DNA of 64,000 nt from Arachnia propionica (GCF_003859805.1 NZ_RQZG01000001.1:372001-436000); one strand, 5' to 3'. Shown: positions 43,221-53,541, counted from the stretch's first letter. Notes: a model not told the origin generated them from the sequence alone. A program made the numbers and translations.

Positions 43221-44058
43221 GAAGAGACCGGGGGTCTGGCGGCAGCAACTGCGCTACTGGCCCGCCCATGTGATCCTGTTCCTCGGCGGGTTGACCATGA
43301 TCTTCCCGTTCGCCTGGCAGCTGATGATGTCGATCTCGACGAACGTGGAGATCCAGGCGGTGCCACCGAGCTTCCTGCCCGCCGAACCGCAGTGGGGCAA
43401 CTACGCGAAGGTGTTCGAGACGATTCCCTTCATGTCCCAGTTCTGGGTCTCGGTCCTCATCACGGTGCTCCGCACGGCGGCCCAGCTGGTGCTGTGCTCC
43501 ATGGCAGGTTACGCGTTCGCCCGGATGCAGTTCAAGGGACGCGGGATCCTCTTCGGGCTGCTGCTGGCGATCCTCATGATCCCGAGCCAGGCCTTCCTGA
43601 TCACCCAGTACCAGATCATCAAGGGGTTCAACCTGTTGGAGACGCCGTGGGGCATCGTGCTGCCCGGCATGTTCTCCGCCTTCGGGACCTTCCTGATGAG
43701 GCAGGCCTTCATGACGCTGCCGAAGGAACTCGAGGAGGCGGCTCGCCTCGATGGCTGCAACCCGTGGCAGACCTTCTGGAAGGTCGTGCTGCCCCTGGTC
43801 AAACCCAGCCTGTTCGCCGTGGCCATCACGACGGTGCTGTGGAGCTGGAACGACCTGCTGTGGCCGTTGATCGTCACCAGCCGTGAGGACAACATGCCGC
43901 TGAGCGTCGGCATCGCGACCCTCGCAGGTCAGTACAGCGCGGACTGGAACCTCATGATGGCGGCCTCCGTCATGGCGATGGCCCCGATCTTCGTGCTGTT
44001 CTTCGCCCTGCAGCGTCGGGTCATCGAGGGCCTTGCCACCTCCGGCCTGAAGGGCTGA
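43213..44058 (+). CDS. Sugar ABC transporter permease, MalG type
   Basis: A 281-residue permease with six hydrophobic spans and the EAA loop KELEEAARLDGCNPWQTFWK (about 175-194), ending in the conserved RRVIEGLATSGLKG tail. It overlaps the MalF-type gene by eight bases. Like the other two sugar systems in the window, this operon has no ATPase gene. Confidence 0.93.
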   Translation: MSEKRPGVWRQQLRYWPAHVILFLGGLTMIFPFAWQLMMSISTNVEIQAVPPSFLPAEPQWGNYAKVFETIPFMSQFWVSVLITVLRTAAQLVLCSMAGYAFARMQFKGRGILFGLLLAILMIPSQAFLITQYQIIKGFNLLETPWGIVLPGMFSAFGTFLMRQAFMTLPKELEEAARLDGCNPWQTFWKVVLPLVKPSLFAVAITTVLWSWNDLLWPLIVTSREDNMPLSVGIATLAGQYSADWNLMMAASVMAMAPIFVLFFALQRRVIEGLATSGLKG

Positions 44059-44061
44059 GAT

Positions 44062-45027
44062 GTGAGCCGGGGGCAGCAGGAAGGCGCCGACTCCTGGGGC
44101 ATCGGAGCGGCTGCACTGGTCCTGCTGCTCTCGGCCACCTGGCTCCTGGTCCGGCTCTCGTTGACCGGGGCCCCGATCGGGATCACCTCGGCCGGTCGTG
44201 TCGGCCTCACCACGATCTCCCTGTGGGCCCTGCACCACCTGGTGTCACGGGCACCGCAGGGAGATCGCCCTGTCCTGCCGGTGCCTGCACTGCCCCGACA
44301 CGAGACCATCCTGCTGTCCATCACCGGTGTCAGCGGGTACACCGCACTGTCCACCGGAGCCATCGCCGTGGGCGGTCCGGTGCTGCCGGCCCTCGTCATG
44401 TCCACCAGTCCACTCGTGGTGCTGCTGTTGGTCGCAGTCCTCGAGCGCCGTCGCCCGACGATGGTGGTCCTCCTCGGCACGACCGCTGCTGTGGGCGGCA
44501 CCGTCGGCTACCTGCTCGACGGGAGCAGCATGACCCTCGACGGGATTGCCCTGCTCGGTCCCGGACTTGCCCTGGGAGCCGTGGGCTGCATGTCCTGTTA
44601 CGTCATCCGCTTCGCTCGACTCACCCGCGGGTACCACGGACCCATGACGCCGGTGATCCTCCCCATCCACGCCTGTGGTGCCGTTCCCCTGATCGTCTGG
44701 GGTGGGGTCGAGATGTCCGCCGGGGCGAGGGTCTCCCTCACGGCCCTCATCGCACTGGTCGTGCTGGGCGTTCTGGTCTACGCACCGGTCCACCTCCTGC
44801 AGCACCGTCTGTTGGCGAGGATCGGGGCCTCCCCGGTCTCCCTGCTCGGGCTCGCCGTCAGCCCACTCGTCGCGGTGGAGGCCGGGCTGCTGGGGCTCGC
44901 CGCGTGGCCAACCCTCCTCCAGTGGGCAGCGATCCTCGTCACCATGCTCGGGATGGCCGTGGTGCTCGGCCTCAACCGGTCACCTGCACCCTGCCCTCGA
45001 CGCTCGCCGTCCCCCCGGAGCTGCTGA
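44062..45027 (+). CDS. DMT-superfamily (EamA) transporter
   Basis: A 321-residue protein with about ten hydrophobic helices in two repeats, as in EamA drug/metabolite transporters; segments such as VLPALVMSTSPLVVLLLVAV (about 110-129) and the second-repeat ASPVSLLGLAVSPLVAVEAG carry the family's helix pattern. The GTG lies three bases after the permease stop with a GAAGG site, so it is probably the last gene of the sugar operon. The last 56 bases overlap the 3' end of the convergent glucosaminidase gene; the C-terminal tail there (SPAPCPRRSPSPRSC) is low-complexity. Substrate unknown. Confidence 0.8.
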   Translation: MSRGQQEGADSWGIGAAALVLLLSATWLLVRLSLTGAPIGITSAGRVGLTTISLWALHHLVSRAPQGDRPVLPVPALPRHETILLSITGVSGYTALSTGAIAVGGPVLPALVMSTSPLVVLLLVAVLERRRPTMVVLLGTTAAVGGTVGYLLDGSSMTLDGIALLGPGLALGAVGCMSCYVIRFARLTRGYHGPMTPVILPIHACGAVPLIVWGGVEMSAGARVSLTALIALVVLGVLVYAPVHLLQHRLLARIGASPVSLLGLAVSPLVAVEAGLLGLAAWPTLLQWAAILVTMLGMAVVLGLNRSPAPCPRRSPSPRSC

Positions 45028-45859
45028 CCACGGCGCGGATCCGCAGGCCGTGATCGGCACTGCTGAGGGTGTGCTCATAGCTGCTGCGGTAGGCACCCTT
45101 GAGGGAGGCCCTCCGGACATCTCGCCAGGCGCCCCCGTCCCTGGAGACCTGCCAGGTGATGCTCCCGTCGGGATCACCGTGGACACTCACGACGAACTTC
45201 TGGGTGGAGCCCACCGCTGCCCTCCGGTCCAGCCTACCGAAGACCGAGGGCGCGAGCACACGGGTACCGCGTGGGGTCAGGTCGAACCGGGACAGATCGT
45301 ACTTGTGGATGATCGAGATGATCATGTGGGCGTAGTTCGGATCAGTGGCGTACCCGGCCTTGTGCACCTCGTGGATGAACCGTTCCGGGTTGTCCGAGTG
45401 CTTGAACGCGGCCCGGTACCGCTTCGTGTTGCGCAGGAAGTGACCATGGTCGAGGAAGGAGTCCGCCGGGGTGGCGTAACTGCGGAACCGGGCCATCTCG
45501 AGGTGAGGTTCGCCAGCGGCGTCGTACTCCCTCGTCTCGATCTCATGGCAGCCGTTCTGGTGCGGGCTCTGCTTGCGGTGGCACTTGATTCCGAAGAAGC
45601 TGTTGGCCTCCCGGGTCAGCCGCGACCCACCCCACCCCGATTCGAGGATCGCCTGGGCGATGGCCACCGAGGCCGGGACCTTGAACTCGCGTTCCCCCTG
45701 CTGCGCCATCGGTGCCACCCAGGCGATGAACTCCGCCGGAGGCTTCTTCCCGCTGGCCCATGCCTGCGACGGCGACCCGATGAGACCCACCACAAACATC
45801 ATCACGGTCAGCAGCAGCACCGCTGGTTTGTGCGATCCTGTCATCCTTTTTCCCCTCAT
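44972..45859 (-). CDS. Secreted GH73-type glucosaminidase with C-terminal Ig-like region
   Basis: A 295-residue secreted cell-wall hydrolase. A signal peptide with basic start and core AVLLLTVMMFVVGLIGS ends near AWA. The glucosaminidase domain (about 45-190) has QAILESGWGGSRLTREANSF (about 68-87, catalytic Glu) and FRSYATPADSFLDHGHFL (about 126-143), typical of FlgJ/LytD-type enzymes that cut peptidoglycan between GlcNAc and MurNAc. The C-terminal part (about 215-295) resembles an Ig-like domain (ITWQVSRDGGAW). ATG 45859 gives a basic n-region; ATG 45844 with an AGGGG site is an equal alternative. It overlaps the EamA gene tail to tail. Confidence 0.83.
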   Translation of the reverse strand: MRGKRMTGSHKPAVLLLTVMMFVVGLIGSPSQAWASGKKPPAEFIAWVAPMAQQGEREFKVPASVAIAQAILESGWGGSRLTREANSFFGIKCHRKQSPHQNGCHEIETREYDAAGEPHLEMARFRSYATPADSFLDHGHFLRNTKRYRAAFKHSDNPERFIHEVHKAGYATDPNYAHMIISIIHKYDLSRFDLTPRGTRVLAPSVFGRLDRRAAVGSTQKFVVSVHGDPDGSITWQVSRDGGAWRDVRRASLKGAYRSSYEHTLSSADHGLRIRAVVSSSGGTASVEGRVQVTG

Positions 45860-45977
45860 GACCCCATCACAGCATGTCTCATCGATGACGTCACACCGGG
45901 GTTCAACCTCAACTTGAGGGCTGGGAGGGAGCCGACACGATCCCCGGGAGAGGACTTCCAAAAGCAGGACCGAGGAA

Positions 45978-46005
45978 TTAGGGTGAGGCTTCGCTTACCT
46001 AATCT
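45978..46005 (+). promoter_or_regulatory. Iron-regulated promoter with DtxR/IdeR-type box
   Basis: TTAGGG (45978-45983), 16 bases, TAATCT (46000-46005). The 19-base TGAGGCTTCGCTTACCTAA (45984-46002) matches the DtxR/IdeR consensus (TTAGGTTAGCCTAACCTAA) at 13 positions and fills the space between -35 and -10. Iron-bound DtxR would repress the siderophore importer downstream. Confidence 0.75.
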
Positions 46006-46032
46006 CGAGCAGAAACCAGGAGACCACTCCAT

Positions 46033-47064
46033 ATGCGTCGCATGATCCCTGCCCTGTCCGCCGTCCTCATCGGTGGCCTCGCCCTCACCGCGTGCCAGGC
46101 CCCGAACAGCACTTCCAGCTCGAGCGATTCGCCCAGTTCCTCGGCGGCGATGACCCCTGCCGAGAGCTCCGCGATGGAGAACACCGGCGAGATCACGGTC
46201 ACCGACAGCCGCGGCAACCAGGTCACCGTCCCCGCCGACCATGACTCGGTCATCGTCACCGACAACCGGCTGTTCGAACCGCTGAGCGACTGGGGCGTCA
46301 CGTTGAGCGCCGCGCCCAAGGCCATCATGGCCAAGGACAACCCGTATGTCGCCGATGACTCCATCGTCGACCTCGGCAACCATCGGGAGCCGAACCTTGA
46401 GCTCGCCGTCGCGGCAGACCCTGACATCATCCTCAACGGCCAGCGTTTCGCCGACCAGTACGACCAGTTCAAGCAGCTCACACCGAATGCCGCTCTCATC
46501 GACTCGGACATCGACACCAAGAAGCCGCTGGGCGAGGAGTTGAAGCGACAGATCACCCTGGCGGGCCAGGTCTTCGGCAAGAAGGCGGAGGCCGACAAGC
46601 TCATCGCTGACTACGACAAGGCCGTCGAACGGGTCAAGGCCGCCTACAAGTCGGACCAGAAGGTGATGGCGGTCATCACCTCCGGTGGCAAGGTCAACTA
46701 CGCCGCTCCCGGGTCCGGCCGCACCCTGGGCCCGGTCTTCGCCGAACTCGGCCTGACGCCGTCGCTGGAGACCGAGGGGTCCAGCGATCACCAGGGCGAT
46801 GAGATCTCGGTCGAGGCCATCGCCGCATCGAATCCCGAGTGGATCCTGGTGATGGATCGCGACGCAGCCGTCGGCGGGCCGGACGGTGCCGAGGCGATTC
46901 CTGCCGCCACCGTGCTGGCTGACTCTGCCGCCCTGCAGAACGTGCCCGCGGTCCAGAAGCAGCAGATCATCTACATGCCGAACGACACCTACCTCAACGA
47001 GGGCATCCAGACCTACACGGAGTTCTTCAACGCGCTTGCTGACGCCATGGAGAAGTCTGCGTGA
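46033..47064 (+). CDS. Iron-siderophore ABC transporter substrate-binding lipoprotein
   Basis: A 343-residue class III (FecB/CeuE/FatB-like) binding lipoprotein. The signal peptide MRRMIPALSAVLIGGLALTA runs to lipobox LTAC (Cys 21), followed by a serine-rich linker (about 27-50). The family opening is ITVTDSRGNQVTVPADHDSV (about 54-73), with further motifs PDIILNGQRF (about 133-142) and a long helix bridging the lobes. The ATG follows AGGAG. It lies under a DtxR-type box, so iron starvation should induce it. The resemblance is to catecholate-type systems (CeuE/YclQ), not certain. Confidence 0.9.
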   Translation: MRRMIPALSAVLIGGLALTACQAPNSTSSSSDSPSSSAAMTPAESSAMENTGEITVTDSRGNQVTVPADHDSVIVTDNRLFEPLSDWGVTLSAAPKAIMAKDNPYVADDSIVDLGNHREPNLELAVAADPDIILNGQRFADQYDQFKQLTPNAALIDSDIDTKKPLGEELKRQITLAGQVFGKKAEADKLIADYDKAVERVKAAYKSDQKVMAVITSGGKVNYAAPGSGRTLGPVFAELGLTPSLETEGSSDHQGDEISVEAIAASNPEWILVMDRDAAVGGPDGAEAIPAATVLADSAALQNVPAVQKQQIIYMPNDTYLNEGIQTYTEFFNALADAMEKSA

Positions 47065-48062
47065 GTCTCACCCAGTCCGCCGGGAGCCAGACCGGGGCTC
47101 CCGGCGGAGCCGTGCCCAGGATCCTCACCCGGGGCCTGGGGATCGCCCTGCTCGCGACCCTGGCCCTGGCCGCGTGTTCGCTCTTCGTGGGGGTCTACGA
47201 CGTCCTCGGGGCGGAGGACGGTGCCCAGATGTTCTCCATCGTGCGGATCCCCCGCACCGTCTCCCTCGTCCTGGCCGGTGCCTCCATGGCCATGGCCGGG
47301 CTGGTGATGCAACAGCTCACCCAGAACCGCTTCGTCGAACCCACGACAGCGGGAACGACCGAGTGGGCCGGACTCGGGCTGCTGTTCGTCCTCGCCGTCA
47401 TGCCCTCGGCCCCACTGCTGCTCAAGATGATCATCGCCGTTCTCGCCAGCTTCCTCGGGACCATGATCTTCTTCCTCGTGCTCCGGGGGATCAAACTGCG
47501 TTCCGCGATGATCGTCCCCATCGTCGGCATCATGCTGGGTGCCGTTGTCGGTGCCGTCTCCACCTTCTTCGCACTGTCGACCAATCTCCTGCAGACGTTG
47601 AGCGTCTGGTTCATGGGGTCCTTCTCCGCCAGCATCCAGGGCCAGTACGAACCGGTCTGGGCGGTGGCCCTCGTCATGGTCGGGATCTTCATCGTCGCCG
47701 ATCGGTTCACCATCGCCGGACTCGGTGAGGACGTGGCGACGGGGGTCGGCCTCGACTACCGGAGGGTGGTCCTGCTCGGCACCGGGATGATCGCGGCGAC
47801 GACGGGGATCATCACCGTGGTGATCGGCAATCTGCCGTTCCTCGGGTTGATCGTGCCCAACATCGTCTCGTTGTGGCGAGGCGATCACCTGCGTTCGAAC
47901 CTGCCCTGGGTGGCGCTGCTCGGGGCAGCGACGGTCACCTTCTGCGACATCCTCGGAAGGCTGGTCATCATGCCCTTCGAGATCCCGGTCGGAACCATCC
48001 TGTCCATCCTCGGAGCATTCGTCTTCGTGTTCCTGATCCTGAGGCAGCGACGTCGTGGCTGA
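47061..48062 (+). CDS. Iron-siderophore ABC transporter permease, FecCD family (first)
   Basis: A 333-residue permease with about nine to ten hydrophobic spans. FecCD motifs include RIPRTVSLVLAGASMAMAGLVMQQL (here given as residue span about 62-86; Arg and Gly pattern typical) and LPFLGLIVPNIVSLW (about 259-273, the ATPase-contact loop). The GTG overlaps the binding-protein stop as GTGA, and the 3' end overlaps the second permease by eight bases. Confidence 0.92.
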   Translation: MSLTQSAGSQTGAPGGAVPRILTRGLGIALLATLALAACSLFVGVYDVLGAEDGAQMFSIVRIPRTVSLVLAGASMAMAGLVMQQLTQNRFVEPTTAGTTEWAGLGLLFVLAVMPSAPLLLKMIIAVLASFLGTMIFFLVLRGIKLRSAMIVPIVGIMLGAVVGAVSTFFALSTNLLQTLSVWFMGSFSASIQGQYEPVWAVALVMVGIFIVADRFTIAGLGEDVATGVGLDYRRVVLLGTGMIAATTGIITVVIGNLPFLGLIVPNIVSLWRGDHLRSNLPWVALLGAATVTFCDILGRLVIMPFEIPVGTILSILGAFVFVFLILRQRRRG

Positions 48063-49086
48063 GACATCGACCATCACCCCCGTGTCTGCTCACCACGGAG
48101 CCTTCAGCAGTGCCCGAGCCGCGCGCCGTTACTGGGTCATCCTCACAGGTCTGGTCATCGTCGCGATCGGCATCTGCTTCGGCATCCTCGCCTGGGCCAA
48201 TCCTCTGCCCATCGGCTCCACCGGGTTCTGGCGGATCGCCGAACGGCGTGCCACCTCCATCGTCGTGATCCTCGTCGTCGCATGGTGCCAGGGCATCGCG
48301 ACCGTGGCCTTCCAGACCATCACGGCCAACCGGATCATCACCCCTTCCATCATGGGATTCGAATCCCTCTACCGCCTGGTCCAGACCGCCACCGTGTACT
48401 TCTTCGGTGTGGCGGGCCTCACCGTCTTCCAAGGAGTGTGGCAGTACGCCCTGCAGGTCGCACTGATGGTGACCTTCGCCGCCATCCTGTTCGGCTGGCT
48501 CCTGACCGGGCAGCGAGGCAACGTGCACCAGACCCTGTTGGTCGGGATCATCATCGGAACCGGGCTGGGAGCCCTGTCCACCTACATGGCCCGGCTGCTC
48601 ACGCCCAGTGAGTTCGACCTGCTCACCGCCCGTCTGATCGGCAATCTCTCCAATGCCGACGTCAGTCAGCTCGGACTGGCGGTGCCCCTCGCGCTGGTGG
48701 CCGGTCTCGTGGTGCTGGCCCGGTCACGACACCTCGACGTGGTGGGGCTCGGACGCGACGTCGCGATCGGTCTCGGCGTGGACCACCGACGGGAATCGGT
48801 ACGGATCCTGCTGCTGACCGCGGTGCTCATGGCAGTCTCCACCTCCCTCATCGGACCGATGTCATTCCTCGGCTTCCTCATCGCCATGTGTGCCTATCAG
48901 CTGGCCGACACCCATGAGCACCGGTACGTCCTGCCGATGGCCTGGTGCATCGGTGTCGTCGTGCTCGGGGGTGCCTACTTCGTGCTCCGTCACGTGTTCT
49001 ACGCCCAGGGCACGGTCGGTGTCATCATCGAGGCGGTCGGGGGCACCTTCTTCCTCATCCATCTCCTGCGAAAGGGACGCCTGTGA
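48055..49086 (+). CDS. Iron-siderophore ABC transporter permease, FecCD family (second)
   Basis: A 343-residue FecCD permease with about ten hydrophobic spans; RLIGNLSNADVSQLGLAVPL (about 188-207) and SLIGPMSFLGFLIAM (about 263-277) are family landmarks. In catecholate-type systems the two permeases form a heterodimer, as here. It starts with GTG inside the first permease gene and overlaps the ATPase gene as GTGA. Confidence 0.92.
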   Translation: MAETSTITPVSAHHGAFSSARAARRYWVILTGLVIVAIGICFGILAWANPLPIGSTGFWRIAERRATSIVVILVVAWCQGIATVAFQTITANRIITPSIMGFESLYRLVQTATVYFFGVAGLTVFQGVWQYALQVALMVTFAAILFGWLLTGQRGNVHQTLLVGIIIGTGLGALSTYMARLLTPSEFDLLTARLIGNLSNADVSQLGLAVPLALVAGLVVLARSRHLDVVGLGRDVAIGLGVDHRRESVRILLLTAVLMAVSTSLIGPMSFLGFLIAMCAYQLADTHEHRYVLPMAWCIGVVVLGGAYFVLRHVFYAQGTVGVIIEAVGGTFFLIHLLRKGRL

Positions 49087-49838
49087 TTCAGGTCCACGGA
49101 GCGCTCAAGGCCTACAGCACCGAGACCACGATCGGCCCGGTCGATCTCGAGATCCCCGGTGGCGGGATCACGGCGCTCGTCGGTCCGAACGGCGCCGGCA
49201 AGTCCACCCTGTTGACCATGATCGGGCGACTGCTCGGGATGGATGCCGGGAGCATCGAGGTGGGAGGACTCGACATCGCCCGGACCCGCTCGAAAGAACT
49301 CGCGAAGGTGTTGTCGGTCCTGCGGCAGGAGAACCACTTCGTGATGCGGCTGACCGTCAGACAGCTGGTGGGCTTCGGCCGGTTCCCACATTCCGGAGGA
49401 CGTCTCACCCAGGCGGACGCCGAGATCATCGATCGGTCCATCTCGTTCCTCCACCTGGATCAGATCGCGGATCGATACATCGACGAGCTCTCCGGTGGGC
49501 AACGTCAGCGGGCCTACGTCGCGATGGTCCTGGCCCAGGACACGAGGTACGTGCTGCTGGACGAGCCGCTGAACAACCTTGACATGGCGCACTCGGTCCA
49601 GATGATGCAGCATCTCAGACGGGCCGCCACCGAGTTGGGGCGGACCATCGTCATCGTGGTCCACGACATCAACTTCGCCGCCACCTATGCCGACACCATC
49701 GTCGCGATGAAGGACGGTGCCGTCGCCGCCATGGGGACCCCGGAGGAGATCATCCGCTCCGAGGTGCTCTCCCAGATCTTCGAGACCCCGGTCGAGATCA
49801 TCGAGGGACCCAAAGGGCCGGTGGCCGTCTACTTCTGA
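49083..49838 (+). CDS. Iron-siderophore ABC transporter ATP-binding protein
   Basis: A 251-residue FepC/FecE-type ATPase with Walker A GPNGAGKST (about 35-43), Q-loop RQEN (about 80-83), signature LSGGQRQRAYVAMVLAQDT (about 137-155), Walker B YVLLDEPLNNLD (about 157-168) and H-loop IVVHDINFAA. The GTG at 49083 overlaps the permease stop by four bases; an upstream reading in the same frame lies inside the permease. It is the last gene of the iron operon and runs into a terminator hairpin that includes its stop codon. Confidence 0.94.
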   Translation: MIQVHGALKAYSTETTIGPVDLEIPGGGITALVGPNGAGKSTLLTMIGRLLGMDAGSIEVGGLDIARTRSKELAKVLSVLRQENHFVMRLTVRQLVGFGRFPHSGGRLTQADAEIIDRSISFLHLDQIADRYIDELSGGQRQRAYVAMVLAQDTRYVLLDEPLNNLDMAHSVQMMQHLRRAATELGRTIVIVVHDINFAATYADTIVAMKDGAVAAMGTPEEIIRSEVLSQIFETPVEIIEGPKGPVAVYF

Positions 49839-49850
49839 CGGCCACCGGCC
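49816..49850. terminator. Bidirectional terminator hairpin containing the ATPase stop codon
   Basis: A perfect 14-bp stem (49816-49829 with 49837-49850) and a 7-base loop lie between the convergent iron ATPase and leuA genes. The ATPase stop codon (49836-49838) straddles the loop and the 3' arm. Confidence 0.85.
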
Positions 49851-49855
49851 GCGGC

Positions 49856-51589
<1,734 letters not shown>

Positions 51590-51592
51590 TCA

Positions 51593-51683
51593 CTCCTTGC
51601 TGGACGGTGGCCAGACACGTGACGGCTCCGCAGCGAGGAGGCTGGCCGGTTCAGGACTGGGCCTCGCTGCGGCGCCCAAGGAG
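51593..51683 (-). promoter_or_regulatory. leuA leader control region: stable hairpin and anti-Shine-Dalgarno
   Basis: In the leuA leader, an 11-bp perfect stem pairs 51662-51672 with 51628-51638; the first arm overlaps the end of the leader-peptide frame. No U-run follows. The Leu codons CTC CTT and next G (51677-51683) read CTCCTTG in mRNA sense, the exact complement of the leuA SD CAAGGAG (51593-51599). This suggests that the leader can hide the SD and that a ribosome stalled at Leu codons frees it (inference). Confidence 0.65.
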
Positions 51684-51701
51684 CAGGGACCAACACGACA
51701 T
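51651..51701 (-). CDS. leuL: leuA leader peptide with three consecutive Leu codons
   Basis: A 16-codon frame reading MSCWSLLLGRRSEAQS, with Leu codons CTG CTC CTT at positions 6-8, ends 64 bases before leuA. It begins seven bases after a strong -10 box, so its mRNA should be leaderless and needs no SD. Leader peptides rich in Leu codons control leuA in several actinobacteria; this one fits in position, strand and composition. It is too short for normal gene finding. Confidence 0.75.
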   Translation of the reverse strand: MSCWSLLLGRRSEAQS

Positions 51702-51708
51702 GTCGAGA

Positions 51709-51737
51709 ACAGTAATGGCAAGTCGGGTCGGGTTCAA
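51709..51737 (-). promoter_or_regulatory. Promoter of the leu leader and leuA
   Basis: On the minus strand TTGAAC (51732-51737), 17 bases, TACTGT (51709-51714), then seven bases to the leader-peptide ATG. It is among the best-formed promoters in the window. Confidence 0.8.
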
Positions 51738-51745
51738 CCCCATTC

Positions 51746-52600
51746 CTACTTCCCGGCACCCGCCGTCAGTCCACCGATGAGACGCTTCTCGATGATGCCG
51801 AACAAGATGATCACCGGGACGATGGCGATGAGTGCCACGGCGAACAGGTACTGCCAGTCCTGGACGTAGAGCCCCAGGAAACGGGGCATCGAGACCGTCA
51901 GGGGCTGGAGCGCGTTGTCGTTGACCAGCACCAGCGCCGCCGCGTACTCGTTCCAGGCATTGACGAAGACGAAGATGATGGCGGTCACGATGCCGGGCCA
52001 CACCAGGGGCAACGAGATCCGGGCCATGGTCTGGAAGCGCCCCAGACCATCGAGGAGGGCCGCCTCATCGATCTCCTTCGGCACCGCAGCGAAGAAGGCC
52101 TGCATCATCCAGACCGCGAAGGAGAGGTTGAAGGCTGCATTGATGAGGATCAACGCTCCCCACACCGCGATCCCCTTCCAGCCGGAGAACTCCCGGAACA
52201 GGCCGACGGCGAGCACCGTGGGTTGCAGCATCTGGGTGCACAGCACCAGGAACAGGAAGACCATCCTTCCCGGGAACCGGAAACGGGCCACGTAGTAGGC
52301 GGCAGGCGTGGCGACGAAGAGCACCAGCACGGTCGCCCCGACCGCGATCACCACCGTGGCCAGCAGCGACTGGGCCGGGTTGACCTCGGAGCTCCACACG
52401 TCGACGTAGTTGCCGAACTGCGGGCTGTCGGGGAAGTAGGCCGGCGGGATGTTGGTGACCTCGAGTCTCGTCTTGAGTGAGGTGATGAACATCAAGGCAT
52501 AGGGGAAACCGAAGAACGCGACGATGGCGATGGACCCGATGGCCACGAGCCAAGGGTTGGGGGCACGGTCGATCCCGCCACGGAAGGTGCGATGCGCCAT
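51746..52600 (-). CDS. Sugar ABC transporter permease, MalG type (third system)
   Basis: A 284-residue permease with six hydrophobic spans. The EAA loop reads KEIDEAALLDGLGRFQTMAR (about 175-194), and the C-terminal EKRLIGGLTAGAGK is the typical MalG tail. The ATG at 52600 overlaps the stop of the upstream permease by one base (TGATG); a GTG one codon earlier is possible. It is the last gene of the operon; no ATPase gene follows, and the leuA promoter begins just downstream. Confidence 0.92.
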   Translation of the reverse strand: MAHRTFRGGIDRAPNPWLVAIGSIAIVAFFGFPYALMFITSLKTRLEVTNIPPAYFPDSPQFGNYVDVWSSEVNPAQSLLATVVIAVGATVLVLFVATPAAYYVARFRFPGRMVFLFLVLCTQMLQPTVLAVGLFREFSGWKGIAVWGALILINAAFNLSFAVWMMQAFFAAVPKEIDEAALLDGLGRFQTMARISLPLVWPGIVTAIIFVFVNAWNEYAAALVLVNDNALQPLTVSMPRFLGLYVQDWQYLFAVALIAIVPVIILFGIIEKRLIGGLTAGAGK

Positions 52601-53541
52601 CACTGGACCTCCTTGGTGGGACGCACGACGATGAGATAGATGGCGATGATGGCCAGGCAGAACAGGAAGTTCAGCACCGACAGGGCCGAGGAGACACCGG
52701 GTCCCAGCTTGACCTGGTACTCGTACATGAGGGTGGTCGTGATGTGCCCGGTGTGATAGCCGGGGGTTTCCTGGAGCACCCTGAGGATCGGCAGTGAGTT
52801 GAACACGTTGATGATGTTGATCAGTGCCGCGGTGGCGATGGCCGGGCGGAGCAGCGGCAGCACGATGTGCCAGTAGCGTGCCCAGACCCCGGCACCATCC
52901 ATGCTCGAGGCCTCGAGCACGTCATGCGGCACGGACTGCAGCCCTGCCAGGATGGTGTAGGTGGTGAAGGGAAGCGACACGTAGACCGCGACGAAGACCG
53001 CCACCCAGAACGAGCTCGTCGGGTCCTTGGTCCAGGCCGCCGCGCTCTGCAGGATGCCGGTGTCGACCAGCAACCGGTTGAACAGACCGACCTCCTGGTG
53101 CAGGCCGTACCGGAACACCGTCGCGGTGAGCACCACCGAACACGCCCATGGCAGGATGATGAACAGCCGCAGCAGTTTGCGCCCCCTGAAGGGCAGGTTG
53201 AGGAACTGCGCGATCATCAGCGAGAGCACGACGGTCACGCCCACCACCACGACCACCCACACGATGGTGTTGGTGATGATCTGGGTGATCGGGACACTCG
53301 GGAAGTCCAGCGCTCCCTTGCCCGCCCCGACGTAGTTGTCCAGACCGATGGGTTCATCCCCTCGCTGGATGCCCTTGCTGTTGAACCTGTACATCGAGGT
53401 CTGGATCATCAGGATGGTGGGGTAGATCACCACTGAAGCGATGAGCAGCAGCGTGGGGCTCAGCCACGGCAGGGAGCGGAGGAACTCGCGCCACCGGTCA
53501 TCACGGCGCACAACGGGTCTGTCGGCCACGGCTCTGGACAA
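52600..53541 (-). CDS. Sugar ABC transporter permease, MalF type (third system)
   Basis: A permease of about 313 residues with hydrophobic spans at about 30-50, 98-120, 132-152, 182-205, 226-245 and 280-300, and the EAA loop HDVLEASSMDGAGVWARYWH. The start is uncertain. TTG at 53541 has AAGGA nine bases upstream, and GTG at 53529 has none; longer readings run into the binding-protein gene. It follows the binding-protein gene after a 70-base gap and overlaps the MalG-type gene. Confidence 0.88.
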   Translation of the reverse strand: MSRAVADRPVVRRDDRWREFLRSLPWLSPTLLLIASVVIYPTILMIQTSMYRFNSKGIQRGDEPIGLDNYVGAGKGALDFPSVPITQIITNTIVWVVVVVGVTVVLSLMIAQFLNLPFRGRKLLRLFIILPWACSVVLTATVFRYGLHQEVGLFNRLLVDTGILQSAAAWTKDPTSSFWVAVFVAVYVSLPFTTYTILAGLQSVPHDVLEASSMDGAGVWARYWHIVLPLLRPAIATAALINIINVFNSLPILRVLQETPGYHTGHITTTLMYEYQVKLGPGVSSALSVLNFLFCLAIIAIYLIVVRPTKEVQ

